Source: DATKEJ01 sp963768715
GTDB taxonomy: Bacteria > Bacteroidota > Rhodothermia > Rhodothermales > DATKEJ01
Assembly: GCA_963768715.1 (NCBI GenBank)
Contig: CAVYJC010000005.1
Span: 251,790 to 315,789, forward strand
Direction: 5' to 3'
Length of the DNA: 64,000 bases
In this document: positions 1-8,745 of the stretch, piece by piece
Position numbering within the stretch: position 1 is the first letter of the stretch
Layout of the letters: each line of letters begins with the position of its first letter
Made by a program: the position numbers and the translations under genes
Notes under the pieces: generated by a model
What the model was told of the DNA's origin: nothing
What the model saw: only the letters and a program-made list of their open reading frames with translations
Database searches by the model: none

Positions 1-1
1 G

Positions 2-256
2 TTCGCGGATCAATCCGACCCCGAGCGATTCGTCGTTCAATTGACGCCTGATTCGCCTGACTCTTACATCGATACGGCTACGCTTTGGGTACGCAAGAAG
101 GACTATGTCGTGACGCGGATCGACGTTGTGGATGTGAACGGGGCATCGATCCGATTCGATATGTCGAATGTGAACTTCCATCCAAAAGTGTCAGACGACA
201 CGTTTCGTTTTGCCATTCCGGACGGTGTTGAGATCATTGACCTCCGTTCCGATTAG
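2..256 (+). CDS. LolA-like outer-membrane lipoprotein carrier, C-terminal part
   Basis: The reading frame is open from base 2 to a TAG at 254-256, so only the last 84 residues are present; the 5' part lies outside the window. The visible part alternates beta-strands and ends in a segment of the type F-x-F-x-x-P-x-G-V-x-I-I, which matches the end of the LolA/LolB half-barrel family that ferries lipoproteins across the periplasm. The call rests on this short C-terminal stretch and on its place just upstream of an envelope gene cluster, so the family is likely but not certain. An internal TTG at 41 could be mistaken for a start, but the frame clearly continues upstream of it. Confidence 0.6.
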   Translation, partial: FADQSDPERFVVQLTPDSPDSYIDTATLWVRKKDYVVTRIDVVDVNGASIRFDMSNVNFHPKVSDDTFRFAIPDGVEIIDLRSD

Positions 257-352
257 CTCGTTGTTTCGGCGATTCGATATCTTTGGCGCGCGCTTTGATC
301 GCAGGGAACACCTGAACTGCCGGTTTCCGTCGATCAATTCGATCGATAATCG

Positions 353-375
353 GGCGGCTGAAGGCCGCCTTTTTT
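353..375 (+). terminator. Rho-independent terminator
   Basis: GGCGGC at 353-358 pairs perfectly with GCCGCC at 364-369 around the loop TGAAG, followed by six T. It sits 97 bases after the LolA-like stop and only 7 bases before the ATG of the next gene. It therefore either ends the upstream transcript or acts as an attenuator for the downstream gene. Confidence 0.8.
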
Positions 376-382
376 CTTGGCC

Positions 383-1495
383 ATGAAGTCTCGACTCAAG
401 AACGTACTGATTCAGACCGCCGGTATTCTTGTAGCGGCGACGCTGACCTATCTGGCAATGAGGAACGTCGATTTTCCGGCCATGTGGGGCGCGCTTCGCC
501 AAGCGAACTATTGGTGGCTGATTCCGCTAGTCGCAGTGACCCTTGTGAGTCACTTTCTGCGGGCATGGCGGTGGCGGATGTTCCTCGACGCGCTGTCTGA
601 AGATCAGAGTCTGGGCAACGCTCCGCGAGTGTCGCTATGGCTCTCCTTCAGCTCAGTGATGATCGGCTACATGATCAACAATGCCGCCCCACGGCTTGGC
701 GAGTTCGCACGGGCAGCGAATCTCTCATCCCAAGCCAAATGGCGATTCTCGAGCGTGTTCGGAACCGTGGTGGTCGAGCGAGTCCTCGACATGGTCGTTC
801 TTCTGGTAATCCTGATAGTCGTGGGGGTGATTATCGCCGGTTCCGCAGCAGCAGAGACTGTCCTCTTCGGCCCCCTCCGCACCAGGTTCGCCGCAGTCAG
901 TGTTTCCGAAGTGCTCATAGCCTGTCTCGTGCTGGCTGCGCTCGCCGCTATGGTCTTCTCGCTTCCGTCCATGCTCCGCAGGCACCGCGGTGCATCGAAA
1001 CTCATCGTGCGCCTCGGACCCATGATCGCTTCGTTCCGCGAAGGATTTCTGACCCTCTTCACGTCGAAAAACCGTGCCGGCATCTTTGTAACGACCATCC
1101 TTATCTGGACCGGTTACTGGCTGATGCTCTACCTACCCCTCTTCATGCTGCACATGCGGCAGCCGTATGGCGTGGGCGCTGAGACAGCGTTCGTCCTCTT
1201 GGGTATCGGATCACTGGGCTTCGTCGTTCCGGCCCCGGGAGGGATCGGAGCGTACCACTACTTCGTCATTCAGACGTTCGTGCATCTGTATGCCGTACCC
1301 TACGACGTTGCCGCCGGATTTGCCGTACTCACGCACGCCGCGCAACTCGTCCTCCTGAGCACCGGCGGATTCGTCTGCCTGCTGGCTCAAGGGTCGAGTG
1401 TCTCGTCCATGATCGGAGCTGCCCGCAAGGCGCGAAGCAAGACGGGCGAAGAACACGCCCCGACGTCCGAGTCGGAAGGGTATATTTCGAGTTGA
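383..1495 (+). CDS. Lysylphosphatidylglycerol synthase TM-domain (flippase-like) membrane protein
   Basis: The 370-residue protein is almost entirely hydrophobic, with about eight membrane segments, and resembles the UPF0104/YbhN/AglD-type family (LPG_synthase_TM). Two family motifs are visible: the central E-R-V-L-D-M segment (about residues 130-136) and the late P-A-P-G-G-I-G-A-Y-H loop (about residues 280-290). Members act in lipid or isoprenoid-linked glycan handling at the inner membrane; the exact substrate is not deducible. The ATG at 383 is preferred over an in-frame TTG at 377 that overlaps the terminator's tail. The charged, polar C-terminal tail (last 30 residues) is probably cytoplasmic. 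The next gene, a glycosyltransferase, starts 37 bases downstream, which supports an envelope-glycan role. Confidence 0.8.
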   Translation: MKSRLKNVLIQTAGILVAATLTYLAMRNVDFPAMWGALRQANYWWLIPLVAVTLVSHFLRAWRWRMFLDALSEDQSLGNAPRVSLWLSFSSVMIGYMINNAAPRLGEFARAANLSSQAKWRFSSVFGTVVVERVLDMVVLLVILIVVGVIIAGSAAAETVLFGPLRTRFAAVSVSEVLIACLVLAALAAMVFSLPSMLRRHRGASKLIVRLGPMIASFREGFLTLFTSKNRAGIFVTTILIWTGYWLMLYLPLFMLHMRQPYGVGAETAFVLLGIGSLGFVVPAPGGIGAYHYFVIQTFVHLYAVPYDVAAGFAVLTHAAQLVLLSTGGFVCLLAQGSSVSSMIGAARKARSKTGEEHAPTSESEGYISS

Positions 1496-1532
1496 AGTTG
1501 AAACTGCCTCAAGAGTCTGATCACGTGCTGTG

Positions 1533-2985
1533 ATGGCTGTGGATGTCTGTTACGTGTTGAAGGACGGGTTTCCGGCCCGCATGGTGCTGCACTCGGAGAT
1601 ACTGCCGAGATTGCACGAGATGGACGTGTCGGTCGCCCTCGTCGTCCCAAATGCACACGAGAACCTGATGCAGGAAATGGCGGAGCGGCACCACGTGACG
1701 CTGTTCGAAGCACCGAACGTGTACTCGCGTTTGACTATCGAGTACGAATGGCTCATCAGGCGCTATCTGTTCGAAGACGTCCTGTCGAATCCCTCTCTTC
1801 GATCCTGGCACCTGAAGCTGAGAGACATGCCCGAGCATCCGACTCGAAATCGGTTGAGAGCGGCTTTCTATCTGACCGTCAATCGACTGTCTCTTCGGTC
1901 AGCGAGATTTCGTCGCCTTCTCCAACGAATCGAAAAGCGCCTCTTTCTTGACAACGACGAAGTTGCGACGCTCATCCAGTCGATCAGTCCGAAGCTGCTC
2001 ATCTCTACCTACCCCGTTTCGATCCTGGAGGCCGCCTTTCTACATGAAGCGAGAAAAGCTGAGAGTAACGACTGTTTCGCAGCTTCTCAGTTGGGATAAC
2101 ATTACCAGCAAGGGTCGCTTCTCCGTCGTATCGGATCTCTTCCTAACGTGGGGACCGATCATGTCGGCCGAGCTCGCAGAGTACTATGACGTTCCTGCTT
2201 CGCACGTCTACGAATGCGGCGTCGCTCATTTCGATCAGCACGTAAGCGCTGTCGTGCCAGGAAAGGCGAAGGAGATTCTCCGCGAGATAGGGCTGAATCC
2301 CGAAGATCCCTATCTATTCTTCGGAATGAGCTCGCCCACAGTGAGTCCCAACGAAATCGATGTTGTGGAATGGCTCGCGCACGAGGTACGTCGCGGTGCT
2401 TTCGGGCCCTGCGTGCAACTTATCATACGTCCTCATCCTCAAAATATACAAGGATATACAGCTGATAAGTCATGGCTTCCGCGCTTGCAGGCAGTCGCGG
2501 GGGGGCCGATTGCGGTGGACTATCCGGCACTCGAGCAGAGCGAACTGGCGTGGAACCTGAAGGAGGATGATCTGCCGCGTCTCGTCAACCTGCTGGCCGG
2601 CAGTACGATCGTCCTGAACTCGGGATCGACGCTGGCAATCGACGGCATCATACACGACAAACCCGTCATCCTGACCCTTTTCGACGGAAACGAGGAATTG
2701 CCCTGGCACCGGTCGATCCGTCGGTACCGCGAAGTAATTCACATGCGGAAGCTCATTGACCTTGGCGGTTTGCGCGTGGCGGGTTCGTATGACGAGTTGA
2801 CACACCAGATTGCGGAGTATCTGGCCAACCCGGAGCTCGATGCGGCGGGGCGGGCGCGGACGCGCGAACTGGAATGCGGTTCAGTGGACGGACATGCGTG
2901 CGAACGGATCGCCAACGTGTTGGCTGATCTCGTGCACGGGCAACAGATCGTCGCTGCGTCTGAACCGGCAGGCATTCATGGCTGA
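1533..2985 (+). CDS. GT-B-like glycosyl/glycerophosphotransferase, frame-shifted
   Basis: Two overlapping frames together give one protein of about 480 residues. The first frame (from ATG 1533) runs to about base 2055 and the second continues to TGA 2983-2985. Removing one A from the AAAA run at 2054-2057 joins them smoothly into ...L-H-E-A-R-K-L-R-V-T-T..., followed by the S-W-D-N-I-T-S-K-G segment typical of CDP-glycerol glycerophosphotransferase-like and related GT-B enzymes. The late part carries R-P-H-P and the G-S-T-L-A-I-D loop, expected in the nucleotide-sugar half. The likely role is polysaccharide or teichoic-like polymer assembly, supported by the overlapping downstream flippase gene. 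The frame shift is either a sequencing insertion or a real lesion; homology is otherwise continuous. Confidence 0.65.
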
Positions 2986-4318
2986 GCACGCCGTCTCTTC
3001 ACGAGCCGCGCTGGGTATTCTTGGGACGCGGTTCGGCATCTATCCGGTGAAAATCATCGTGACGCTGTTTGTGGCGCCGTTGTTGGGGACCACGAACTAT
3101 GGGATTTATACGTATCTCATCCTTCCGGGAGCGGTCCTGCTTCCGCTCCTGCTTTTCGGTCTCTCGCCGGCCCTCCGATTCTATGTAAGCAAGGGCGACT
3201 ATTCCGCATCCGAGGTCGGTTTTCCGGCCCTGATCATGGGCTTCGTTCACGGATTACTTACTGCCGCGGTAACGGTCCTGTTGTGGCATCTCGGCTGGCT
3301 CGGTGAAACGGGGCGTGCGATATCTTTCGCCGACTTGGCGCCTGTTCTCTACGTGCTGCCCCTTCAGGGAGCGTCGCTGACCATGAATGTCGTAATGATT
3401 GGCGCATCCTGGTTCAGTGCGATGAATCTGTATCTCCTGTTGAACAACCTGCTGCCTCCAGTGCTGCTCGCCGCACTGGTGATCTTTGGCGGACTTGGAT
3501 TGCAGGGAGCCGTGTGGACGATCTTCACAGCAAACAGTTTGCTCGCACTGATAGCGATTTCCATGGTGTTCGTGAGGTTCAGGCCCGAGCTCAAGGTTCG
3601 AGTCAGCATGCTCGCACAGATGTACGGTTACGGTTCGCGAGCCTGGGTCGGCGCCTTGGCGAACCGCGCCAGCGTGCGCCTCGACCAATTCGTCCTCGGC
3701 TTCGTCAGGGCGCCAGGCGATCTCGGTGTCTATCGGATCGCCGTAATGGTCGCGGAACTGCTCTGGATCATCCCGGATGCCGTAAGCATTCCGCTGTTCA
3801 ACCGCGTTTCGAGTGGTTCGAGCACAGAGGAACAGGTAAAGATCACGTCTCGAAGTCACAGGGTGCTGCTCGTCGTGGTCGTGCTGGCGGCCATCGGGCT
3901 CTTCTTCGTTGGGTGGTTTCTTCTGCCGCTCGTACTTGGAGAAGAATATGCCGACACACGGTGGCTGCTGGGATTGCTGATCCCGGGCACGGTCTTCCTC
4001 GTCACCTCGCGCATCGTCAACATGTTCTTCTCGGCAACCGGACGGCCGGAAAAAGCGAGCATGGTGGAGATTATCGGAGCAGTCGTCTCGATCGGCGCAT
4101 ATCTGGCCTTCATCCCGACGTTCGGAGTCGCAGGCGCGGCGATCGGGACATCCGTCGCCTACATGATCATTGCACTGACGGCCAGTCAGATGTTCAAACG
4201 AAGTGTTTCGCCGATCCGCGCACATCTTCTGCGCACTCGTCGGGAAGACATCAACTGGGCAACGCAGCTCGTAAAGGATTCGTTCTCCATTTGGGGGAAG
4301 GCGATTCGCCGTCCATAG
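2978..4318 (+). CDS. Polysaccharide biosynthesis (Wzx/MATE-like) flippase
   Basis: A 446-residue membrane protein with about 12-14 hydrophobic segments. It has the organisation of the oligosaccharide flippase superfamily: an N-terminal T-R-F-G-I-Y-P segment followed by paired helices, and a conserved middle stretch around R-L-D-Q-F-V-L-G. Such proteins flip lipid-linked oligosaccharides across the inner membrane. The ATG at 2978 is chosen because it overlaps the upstream glycosyltransferase stop by 8 bases; in-frame codons upstream encode an Arg-rich stretch unlike a membrane protein. The overlap indicates translational coupling with the glycosyltransferase. Specific substrate unknown. Confidence 0.8.
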   Translation: MAEHAVSSRAALGILGTRFGIYPVKIIVTLFVAPLLGTTNYGIYTYLILPGAVLLPLLLFGLSPALRFYVSKGDYSASEVGFPALIMGFVHGLLTAAVTVLLWHLGWLGETGRAISFADLAPVLYVLPLQGASLTMNVVMIGASWFSAMNLYLLLNNLLPPVLLAALVIFGGLGLQGAVWTIFTANSLLALIAISMVFVRFRPELKVRVSMLAQMYGYGSRAWVGALANRASVRLDQFVLGFVRAPGDLGVYRIAVMVAELLWIIPDAVSIPLFNRVSSGSSTEEQVKITSRSHRVLLVVVVLAAIGLFFVGWFLLPLVLGEEYADTRWLLGLLIPGTVFLVTSRIVNMFFSATGRPEKASMVEIIGAVVSIGAYLAFIPTFGVAGAAIGTSVAYMIIALTASQMFKRSVSPIRAHLLRTRREDINWATQLVKDSFSIWGKAIRRP

Positions 4319-4490
4319 TTCGCCCGTTCGGGGTTCATGGTTCCAGGGAGGCTTGTCGTCTGAATGACGTAGACTGCCCTTCCGTGCGATGATTTGCGTA
4401 GGTGCTGTCGGAAGAACTCCTGTTCTTCGGTATCCGATTCCTAACGAACTATGCAGGTTGTTTGTGATGTGCCGTGGCCACGTGACATCC

Positions 4491-6356
4491 ATGCTTAACC
4501 ATGTTGTCCCCATTCTCGTGGCGGCAATCTTTTTCGGATCGACACCCGTTGCGGCACAGGCGCCGTATGCCATCTCCCATCAGGGTTTCGTGACGGATGC
4601 AGGAGGTACCCCGATCAACTCGCCGGTAACGATGCTGTTCAAGATGTACAAGGGCGGAGTCCAGGTCTGGAGCGAAGCACACGGGTTGGTGCCGGTCGTG
4701 AACGGTGTCTACTCGGTGATCCTTGGTGAAACCGTGCCCTTTGACAGCCTGACATTCGATGTGCCGATCGAGCTGGGAGTAAAGATCAATTCGGATCCGG
4801 AAATCTCGCCGCGCACCACTATTATGGCTGCACCTAACGCATTGAATTTGCGCAACATGCGCGTGCATCGACGCAACGGAACGCATGGCGATACTGCAAA
4901 CCTGATCGGAGGTCACGAGTCGAACAAGGACACGACCGGAGTTGAATTTGCGACCATATCCGGAGGCGGGTTCTCCGGCGAGCCAAACAAGGTGCAAGCC
5001 GACGGCGCGACGATTGGCGGAGGGTCGGGTCATCTGGTCTCAGGCGCCTGGGGTACAATCAGTGGCGGTGAGAATAATCGGGCAACCGGATCATCGTCAA
5101 CGGTTGCAGGTGGTATCGGAAACCAGGCCAATGGAACGGCCTCAACGGTCGGTGGAGGTTCTTCGAACAAAGCGAGCGCACAGCGGGCGACCGTCGGGGG
5201 TGGAGAAGACAATATCGCAGAAATCGACTTCGGCACGGTCTCAGGGGGAAGAGGCAACAAGGTATCAGGCTACTACGGGACCGTCGCTGGTGGACAAAAC
5301 AATATCGCAGGATCAGACCACAGCACGGTCTCAGGAGGAAGCGGCAACAAGGCATCGGGCTACTACGCGGCCGTCCCGGGTGGATATCTCAATCTGGCGA
5401 AGGGTATCGGTTCATTCGCCGCAGGCAACAATGCACACGCCTCGCACAACGGCAGTTTCGTCTGGAATTACTATACGGGCACGCCGGCGGATTCCTTCGG
5501 TACGACGGCAAATAACCAGTTTCTCGTTCGTGCGCCAGGTGGGGTTGGAATCGGTACGAGCTCACCCGACGGCGCATTGCATGTTACGACCACATCCCTT
5601 GGCGTCTCCAGCCCAGACGTGGAACGCGATGACGTCATCATCGAAGACGCTGACGCCATACTCGGACTTTACAGTGACGATGTCGGCACCTGGGCGTCGG
5701 GGATTGTAATGGGCGAGATGAATGTCGTAGGTCAGCTCGAAGACAAGTGGGCGATGGTCCGCGAAACCTCGGGTTCGGGCAGCAGTCTTTACTTCCGGTA
5801 CGGAGTAGACCAGGACTACGTGAATGCGACAAATATCTTTCACTTGAATCCTCCCAACATTCTCGCCACACACGGGTCGGCTACGGTAGAGGGTAATCTG
5901 GGGGTGGTTGGGTCGATCACGAAAGGATCCGGCACCTTCAAGATCGACCACCCACTTGACCCGACAAACAAGTTTCTCTATCACAGCTTCGTCGAGAGCC
6001 CGGACATGAAGAATGTCTATGACGGTGTGGTCGTCCTAGACGGCGAAGGGGCAGCCGTCGTGGAAATGCCCTCCTACTTCGAGGCGCTCAATCGAGATTT
6101 CCGGTACCAGCTTACGCCCATTGGCGGCCCTGGTCCGGATCTCTACGTAGCCGAGGAGATCAGTGAGAATACGTTCCGCATCGCCGGTGGGCAGCCTGGG
6201 ATGAAGGTTTCATGGCAGGTGACCGGCACCCGGCAGGATCCCTATGCCGAAATGAACAGGGTCGTCGTTGAAGTAGATAAGCCGGTGGATCAGAAAGGGA
6301 CATACCTCTACCCCGAGGCGTACGGAAAAGAGCGCCCGGGCATCGCGGGACGGTAG
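4491..6356 (+). CDS. Secreted protein with YadA-head-like beta-solenoid repeats
   Basis: A secreted protein of about 620 residues. The ATG at 4491 directly precedes a signal peptide ending A-A-Q; in-frame ATGs at 4389 and 4467 would put extra residues before it. The N-terminal domain (about 25-130) resembles those of Bacteroidota surface proteins that precede repeat regions. About ten degenerate repeats of 15-16 residues follow (about 150-310), with the pattern T-V-x-G-G-x-x-N-x-A-x-G, the signature of trimeric YadA-type head solenoids. The C-terminal third has a conserved module (K-I-D-H-P-L-D-P, then K-V-S-W-Q-V-T-G) seen in many environmental secreted proteins. I see no membrane anchor, no YadA beta-barrel and no T9SS sorting domain, so surface attachment is unexplained. 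Function unknown; adhesion is a guess from the fold. Confidence 0.65.
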   Translation: MLNHVVPILVAAIFFGSTPVAAQAPYAISHQGFVTDAGGTPINSPVTMLFKMYKGGVQVWSEAHGLVPVVNGVYSVILGETVPFDSLTFDVPIELGVKINSDPEISPRTTIMAAPNALNLRNMRVHRRNGTHGDTANLIGGHESNKDTTGVEFATISGGGFSGEPNKVQADGATIGGGSGHLVSGAWGTISGGENNRATGSSSTVAGGIGNQANGTASTVGGGSSNKASAQRATVGGGEDNIAEIDFGTVSGGRGNKVSGYYGTVAGGQNNIAGSDHSTVSGGSGNKASGYYAAVPGGYLNLAKGIGSFAAGNNAHASHNGSFVWNYYTGTPADSFGTTANNQFLVRAPGGVGIGTSSPDGALHVTTTSLGVSSPDVERDDVIIEDADAILGLYSDDVGTWASGIVMGEMNVVGQLEDKWAMVRETSGSGSSLYFRYGVDQDYVNATNIFHLNPPNILATHGSATVEGNLGVVGSITKGSGTFKIDHPLDPTNKFLYHSFVESPDMKNVYDGVVVLDGEGAAVVEMPSYFEALNRDFRYQLTPIGGPGPDLYVAEEISENTFRIAGGQPGMKVSWQVTGTRQDPYAEMNRVVVEVDKPVDQKGTYLYPEAYGKERPGIAGR

Positions 6357-6364
6357 ACGCTTTC

Positions 6365-6413
6365 GGGTGCCAGGTGCTGAGTACTTGGTACTTGGTACTT
6401 GGTACTTGGTCGC
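6365..6413. repeat. Period-7 tandem array, TGGTACT unit (7 units)
   Basis: Seven adjoining heptamers: GGGTGCC, AGGTGCT, GAGTACT, three identical TGGTACT, then TGGTCGC. The array starts 8 bases after the stop codon of the solenoid-protein gene. Outer units are diverged and inner units identical, as expected for expansion by slippage. Confidence 0.9.
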
Positions 6414-6435
6414 ACTCGCCAACCGTTGAGTTCAT

Positions 6436-6498
6436 GAATCAGCAATTAGCAATTAGCAATTAGCAATTAGCGATTTGCAATTAGCGATTAGCAATTCT
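6436..6498. repeat. Period-7 tandem array, CAATTAG unit (9 units)
   Basis: Nine adjoining heptamers: GAATCAG, four CAATTAG, then CGATTTG, CAATTAG, CGATTAG and CAATTCT. It lies 22 bases after the previous array and about 50 bases upstream of the trp leader peptide, so it may form part of the trp upstream region. AT-rich compared with surrounding DNA. Confidence 0.9.
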
Positions 6499-6545
6499 TA
6501 ATAGCCTTGCATTTCCCGCATCCCAAGTCGTATCCTTACCTCGTT

Positions 6546-6647
6546 ATGACAATCAGCCCGGTATATCGTCGATTTACCTTTATCTGGTGGTGGTTTACCA
6601 GTGCCAGAGCAGTGGATCATCGTATCCCGGAGGTAAGTCGCGGTTGA
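6546..6647 (+). CDS. trpL: trp operon leader peptide with three consecutive Trp codons
   Basis: A 33-codon reading frame from ATG 6546 to TGA 6645-6647, too short for usual gene calling. Codons 14-16 (6585-6593) are TGG TGG TGG, flanked by I and F: three consecutive Trp codons in a short peptide just upstream of trpE. This is the standard sensor of ribosome-mediated trp attenuation: low charged tRNA-Trp stalls the ribosome on these codons and favours an antiterminator. No clear ribosome-binding site is seen before ATG 6546, and the frame is open back to a TTG at 6507, so the exact start is uncertain. The intrinsic terminator follows 27 bases after the leader stop. Confidence 0.85.
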   Translation: MTISPVYRRFTFIWWWFTSARAVDHRIPEVSRG

Positions 6648-6708
6648 CATAACCCTGAACTGAATCCTACGAAGACCCACTGCTTTCAAGGCGGTGGGTC
6701 TTTTTTTT
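6583..6708 (+). promoter_or_regulatory. trp attenuator: alternative RNA hairpins
   Basis: Three pairings can be read. (1) 6583-6593, containing the Trp codons, can pair with 6598-6608 through a 4-base loop: 8 Watson-Crick pairs, 2 wobbles, 1 mismatch. (2) Segment 6609-6618 (GCAGTGGATC) can pair with 6674-6683 (GACCCACTGC) at 9 of 10 positions, making an antiterminator. (3) 6674-6683 otherwise pairs with 6691-6700 to make the terminator. Stalling at 6585-6593 would block the first hairpin and leave 6609-6618 free for pairing (2). The pairings were read by eye; energies were not calculated. Confidence 0.75.
6674..6708 (+). terminator. trp attenuator terminator hairpin
   Basis: GACCCACTGC (6674-6683) pairs with GCGGTGGGTC (6691-6700), with one T-G wobble and a 7-base loop, followed by eight T (6701-6708). 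The trpE ATG at 6715 lies 6 bases after the T tract, so termination here would prevent expression of the whole operon. Confidence 0.9.
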
Positions 6709-6714
6709 GCACCC

Positions 6715-8223
6715 ATGAGACTCGACGAATTCAAATCAATCGTTGCGAACGCGACGCGGAGACCGGGACAGACCCTGGTCGTCCCCTTCGTGCGTCGCGT
6801 CAGCGCCGACCTGCTGACTCCGGTTTCAGCATACCTGCAACTGCGAGAGGCGGGTAAACCGACTTTCCTGCTCGAGAGCGTCGAGGGCGGCGAGCGCCTC
6901 GCACGCTACTCGTTTATCGGAAAGCGTCCGTTCCGAATGGTTGAAGCCCGAGGCGAGGAGACAGTCGTGTACGACGTCGACAGCGACGGCGTCGCCTCGA
7001 ATGCGACATTCCGTCGCGGGCGGTTTCTTCCACGTCATGCAGGACGTGCTCGATGAATACGTCGAGGTCGTCCTTCCCGATCTGCCGCGCCTTCGAGGGG
7101 GCGCCGTGGGATACGTTTCCTATGATGCCGTCCGACTCCTGGAGCGGATTTCCAGCAACGGTCATACGCCCGCCGGAACGCCCGACGCGTTGTTTGGATT
7201 TTACCGATCGATCGTCGCATTCGATCACGTCAAACATCAGGTCGTCGTGATGTCGAATGCGCTCGTGGACGATGAAACTGACCTCGAATCCGCCCACGAA
7301 AATGCGCTGCGTCACCTGGAACGATTGCAGGAAGAGCTCTTCAGCGAGTCGTTCGTGCGGCCCGAGCCGGTCCGTCTCGAAGACAGCGTGCCTTCGGCCA
7401 ACATGACCCGCGCCGAGTTCGAGCATGCGGTCGTGCTGGCAAAACGCGAAATCTTCGAAGGAAATGCGCTTCAAATCGTGTTATCACAACGGTTTGATAT
7501 GTCCTTCCAGCGGCGACCGATTCAACCTTTATCGCGCACTCCGGCAGGTGAATCCATCGCCTTATCTGTACTATTTGGACTTCGGTGATCTGACGTTGAT
7601 CGGATCGTCGCCGGAGGTCCTCGTTCGGGTCGAGCAGGACAAAGCGGAGCTGCTTCCGATCGCAGGAACGAGGCCCCGTGGAAACGACGCGGCCGAAGAT
7701 CTTTGGCTCGAACAGGATCTGCTTTCAGATGCAAAGGAACGCGCCGAGCACGCCATGCTCGTGGATCTCGGACGAAACGACCTCGGGCGTGTCTGCCGAT
7801 TCGATTCGGTGAATGTTGACAGATACGCATTCGTAGAGCGCTACTCGCACGTGATGCATATCGTGTCATCCGTATCGGGACGACTGGAGCCCGGCCGCCG
7901 CCCGCTGGAAGTTCTAGCCGCCTGCTTCCCTGCGGGCACCGTCAGTGGCGCGCCGAAGGTGTCGGCGATGCAGATCATCGATCGATTGGAATCGGACCGG
8001 CGCGGCGTCTACGCCGGCGCGGTGGGGTACGTCGATTTTTCGGGCAATATGGATACGTGCATCGCCATCCGGACGATGGTCGTGCGCGACCATCGCGTGA
8101 GTATCCAGGCCGGAGCCGGAATCGTGGCGGACAGTGATCCCGTCACGCGAGTACGATGAAACCGTGAATAAGGCCCGGGCGCTGCACGAGGCGATCCGGG
8201 TTGCCGCCGAGGAACTCATTTAG
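6715..8223 (+). CDS. trpE: Anthranilate synthase component I, three frame shifts
   Basis: TrpE makes anthranilate from chorismate using ammonia supplied by TrpG. Joined, the pieces give about 500 residues with the expected features: the N-terminal L-L-E-S feedback-site motif, then R-x-L-x-P-I-A-G-T-R-P-R-G, G-T-V-S-G-A-P-K and G-A-G-I-V-A-D-S-D-P. The open frame changes three times, each by one extra base. The changes lie at the GGG run 7018-7020 (joining R-R to G-G-F-F-H), at CC 7507-7508 (joining S-F to S-G-D-R-F) and near 8139-8142 (before R-E-Y-D-E-T-V-N-K-A). The protein is otherwise complete to TAG 8221-8223. Either these are sequencing insertions or trpE is inactive; the intact downstream operon favours error. 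The ATG at 6715 directly follows the attenuator. Confidence 0.85.
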
Positions 8224-8278
8224 GTCGTAAACTGTGAGGATTTGTGCAATCCCTGAAACTCAAAGTCTATCAGCGGTC

Positions 8279-8737
8279 ATGACGAACTTCTTACTTAATC
8301 GTGGCGGAGCCGGCAAGTCAATCACGCGGCACGAAACGGCGGCTGCAATGTCGAATCTGGTCACTCCCCTCATTGGGATCATGCGGACGTACCAGCATCT
8401 CTCCGATTTCATTGAAGACGAGGGCTTGAGCGCGCGCATGGAAGCCACGCAAAACCGCACACGCACAGATATCTCAAAACTGTCAGAAATCATCCTCAGC
8501 ACGGGCGGCGTCACGCCGCGTGAGGCGGATGCCGTCGCTTCGGGCGACGATCCCGACGAGATTATCCGGCAACTCGATACAGCCGAACGTGCGCTGCGCG
8601 AGTCCATCGAGGAAAGTCTCAAGTTGAAGCATCACTATCGGACCATTGCAGTCCTCGAGACACTGGTGAAAAACACGGAGGAGCGGATCGTGTTCGTGAG
8701 GGAGCTCGCTCATCTCCACAACGTTCCTGTCGGATAG
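8279..8737 (+). CDS. Unknown small helical protein inside the trp operon
   Basis: I do not recognise this gene. From ATG 8279 it encodes 152 residues; a GTG at 8234 would add 15 residues with no obvious merit. The sequence is rich in Leu, Glu, Arg and Ile with heptad-like spacing, suggesting a cytosolic bundle of three or four long helices, somewhat ferritin-like in outline. I see no metal-ligand pattern, signal peptide or membrane segment. It lies 55 bases after trpE, and its stop overlaps a GTG that could start trpS (TAGTG at 8735-8739), so it should be transcribed under the trp attenuator. A role in tryptophan metabolism is inferred only from position. Confidence 0.6.
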   Translation: MTNFLLNRGGAGKSITRHETAAAMSNLVTPLIGIMRTYQHLSDFIEDEGLSARMEATQNRTRTDISKLSEIILSTGGVTPREADAVASGDDPDEIIRQLDTAERALRESIEESLKLKHHYRTIAVLETLVKNTEERIVFVRELAHLHNVPVG

Positions 8738-8745
8738 TGCGAACG

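Noticed and set aside
3254..4573. 439-codon open frame on the minus strand
   Set aside because: Antisense to the flippase gene, rich in His, Arg, Asp and Gln without a hydrophobic core; a shadow.
6436..6498. CRISPR-like array
   Set aside because: Units are only 7 bases and directly joined, with no spacers and no cas genes nearby; it is a simple tandem repeat.
6507..6536. Sigma-70-like promoter before the trp leader (TTGCAT, 18 bases, TATCCT)
   Set aside because: Weak match in both boxes, and the start site would fall almost at the leader ATG. The Bacteroidota consensus is not seen either.
7018..8142. Programmed frameshifting in trpE
   Set aside because: Three separate shifts without slippery heptamers or pseudoknots are not plausible as programmed events; sequencing error or decay fits better.
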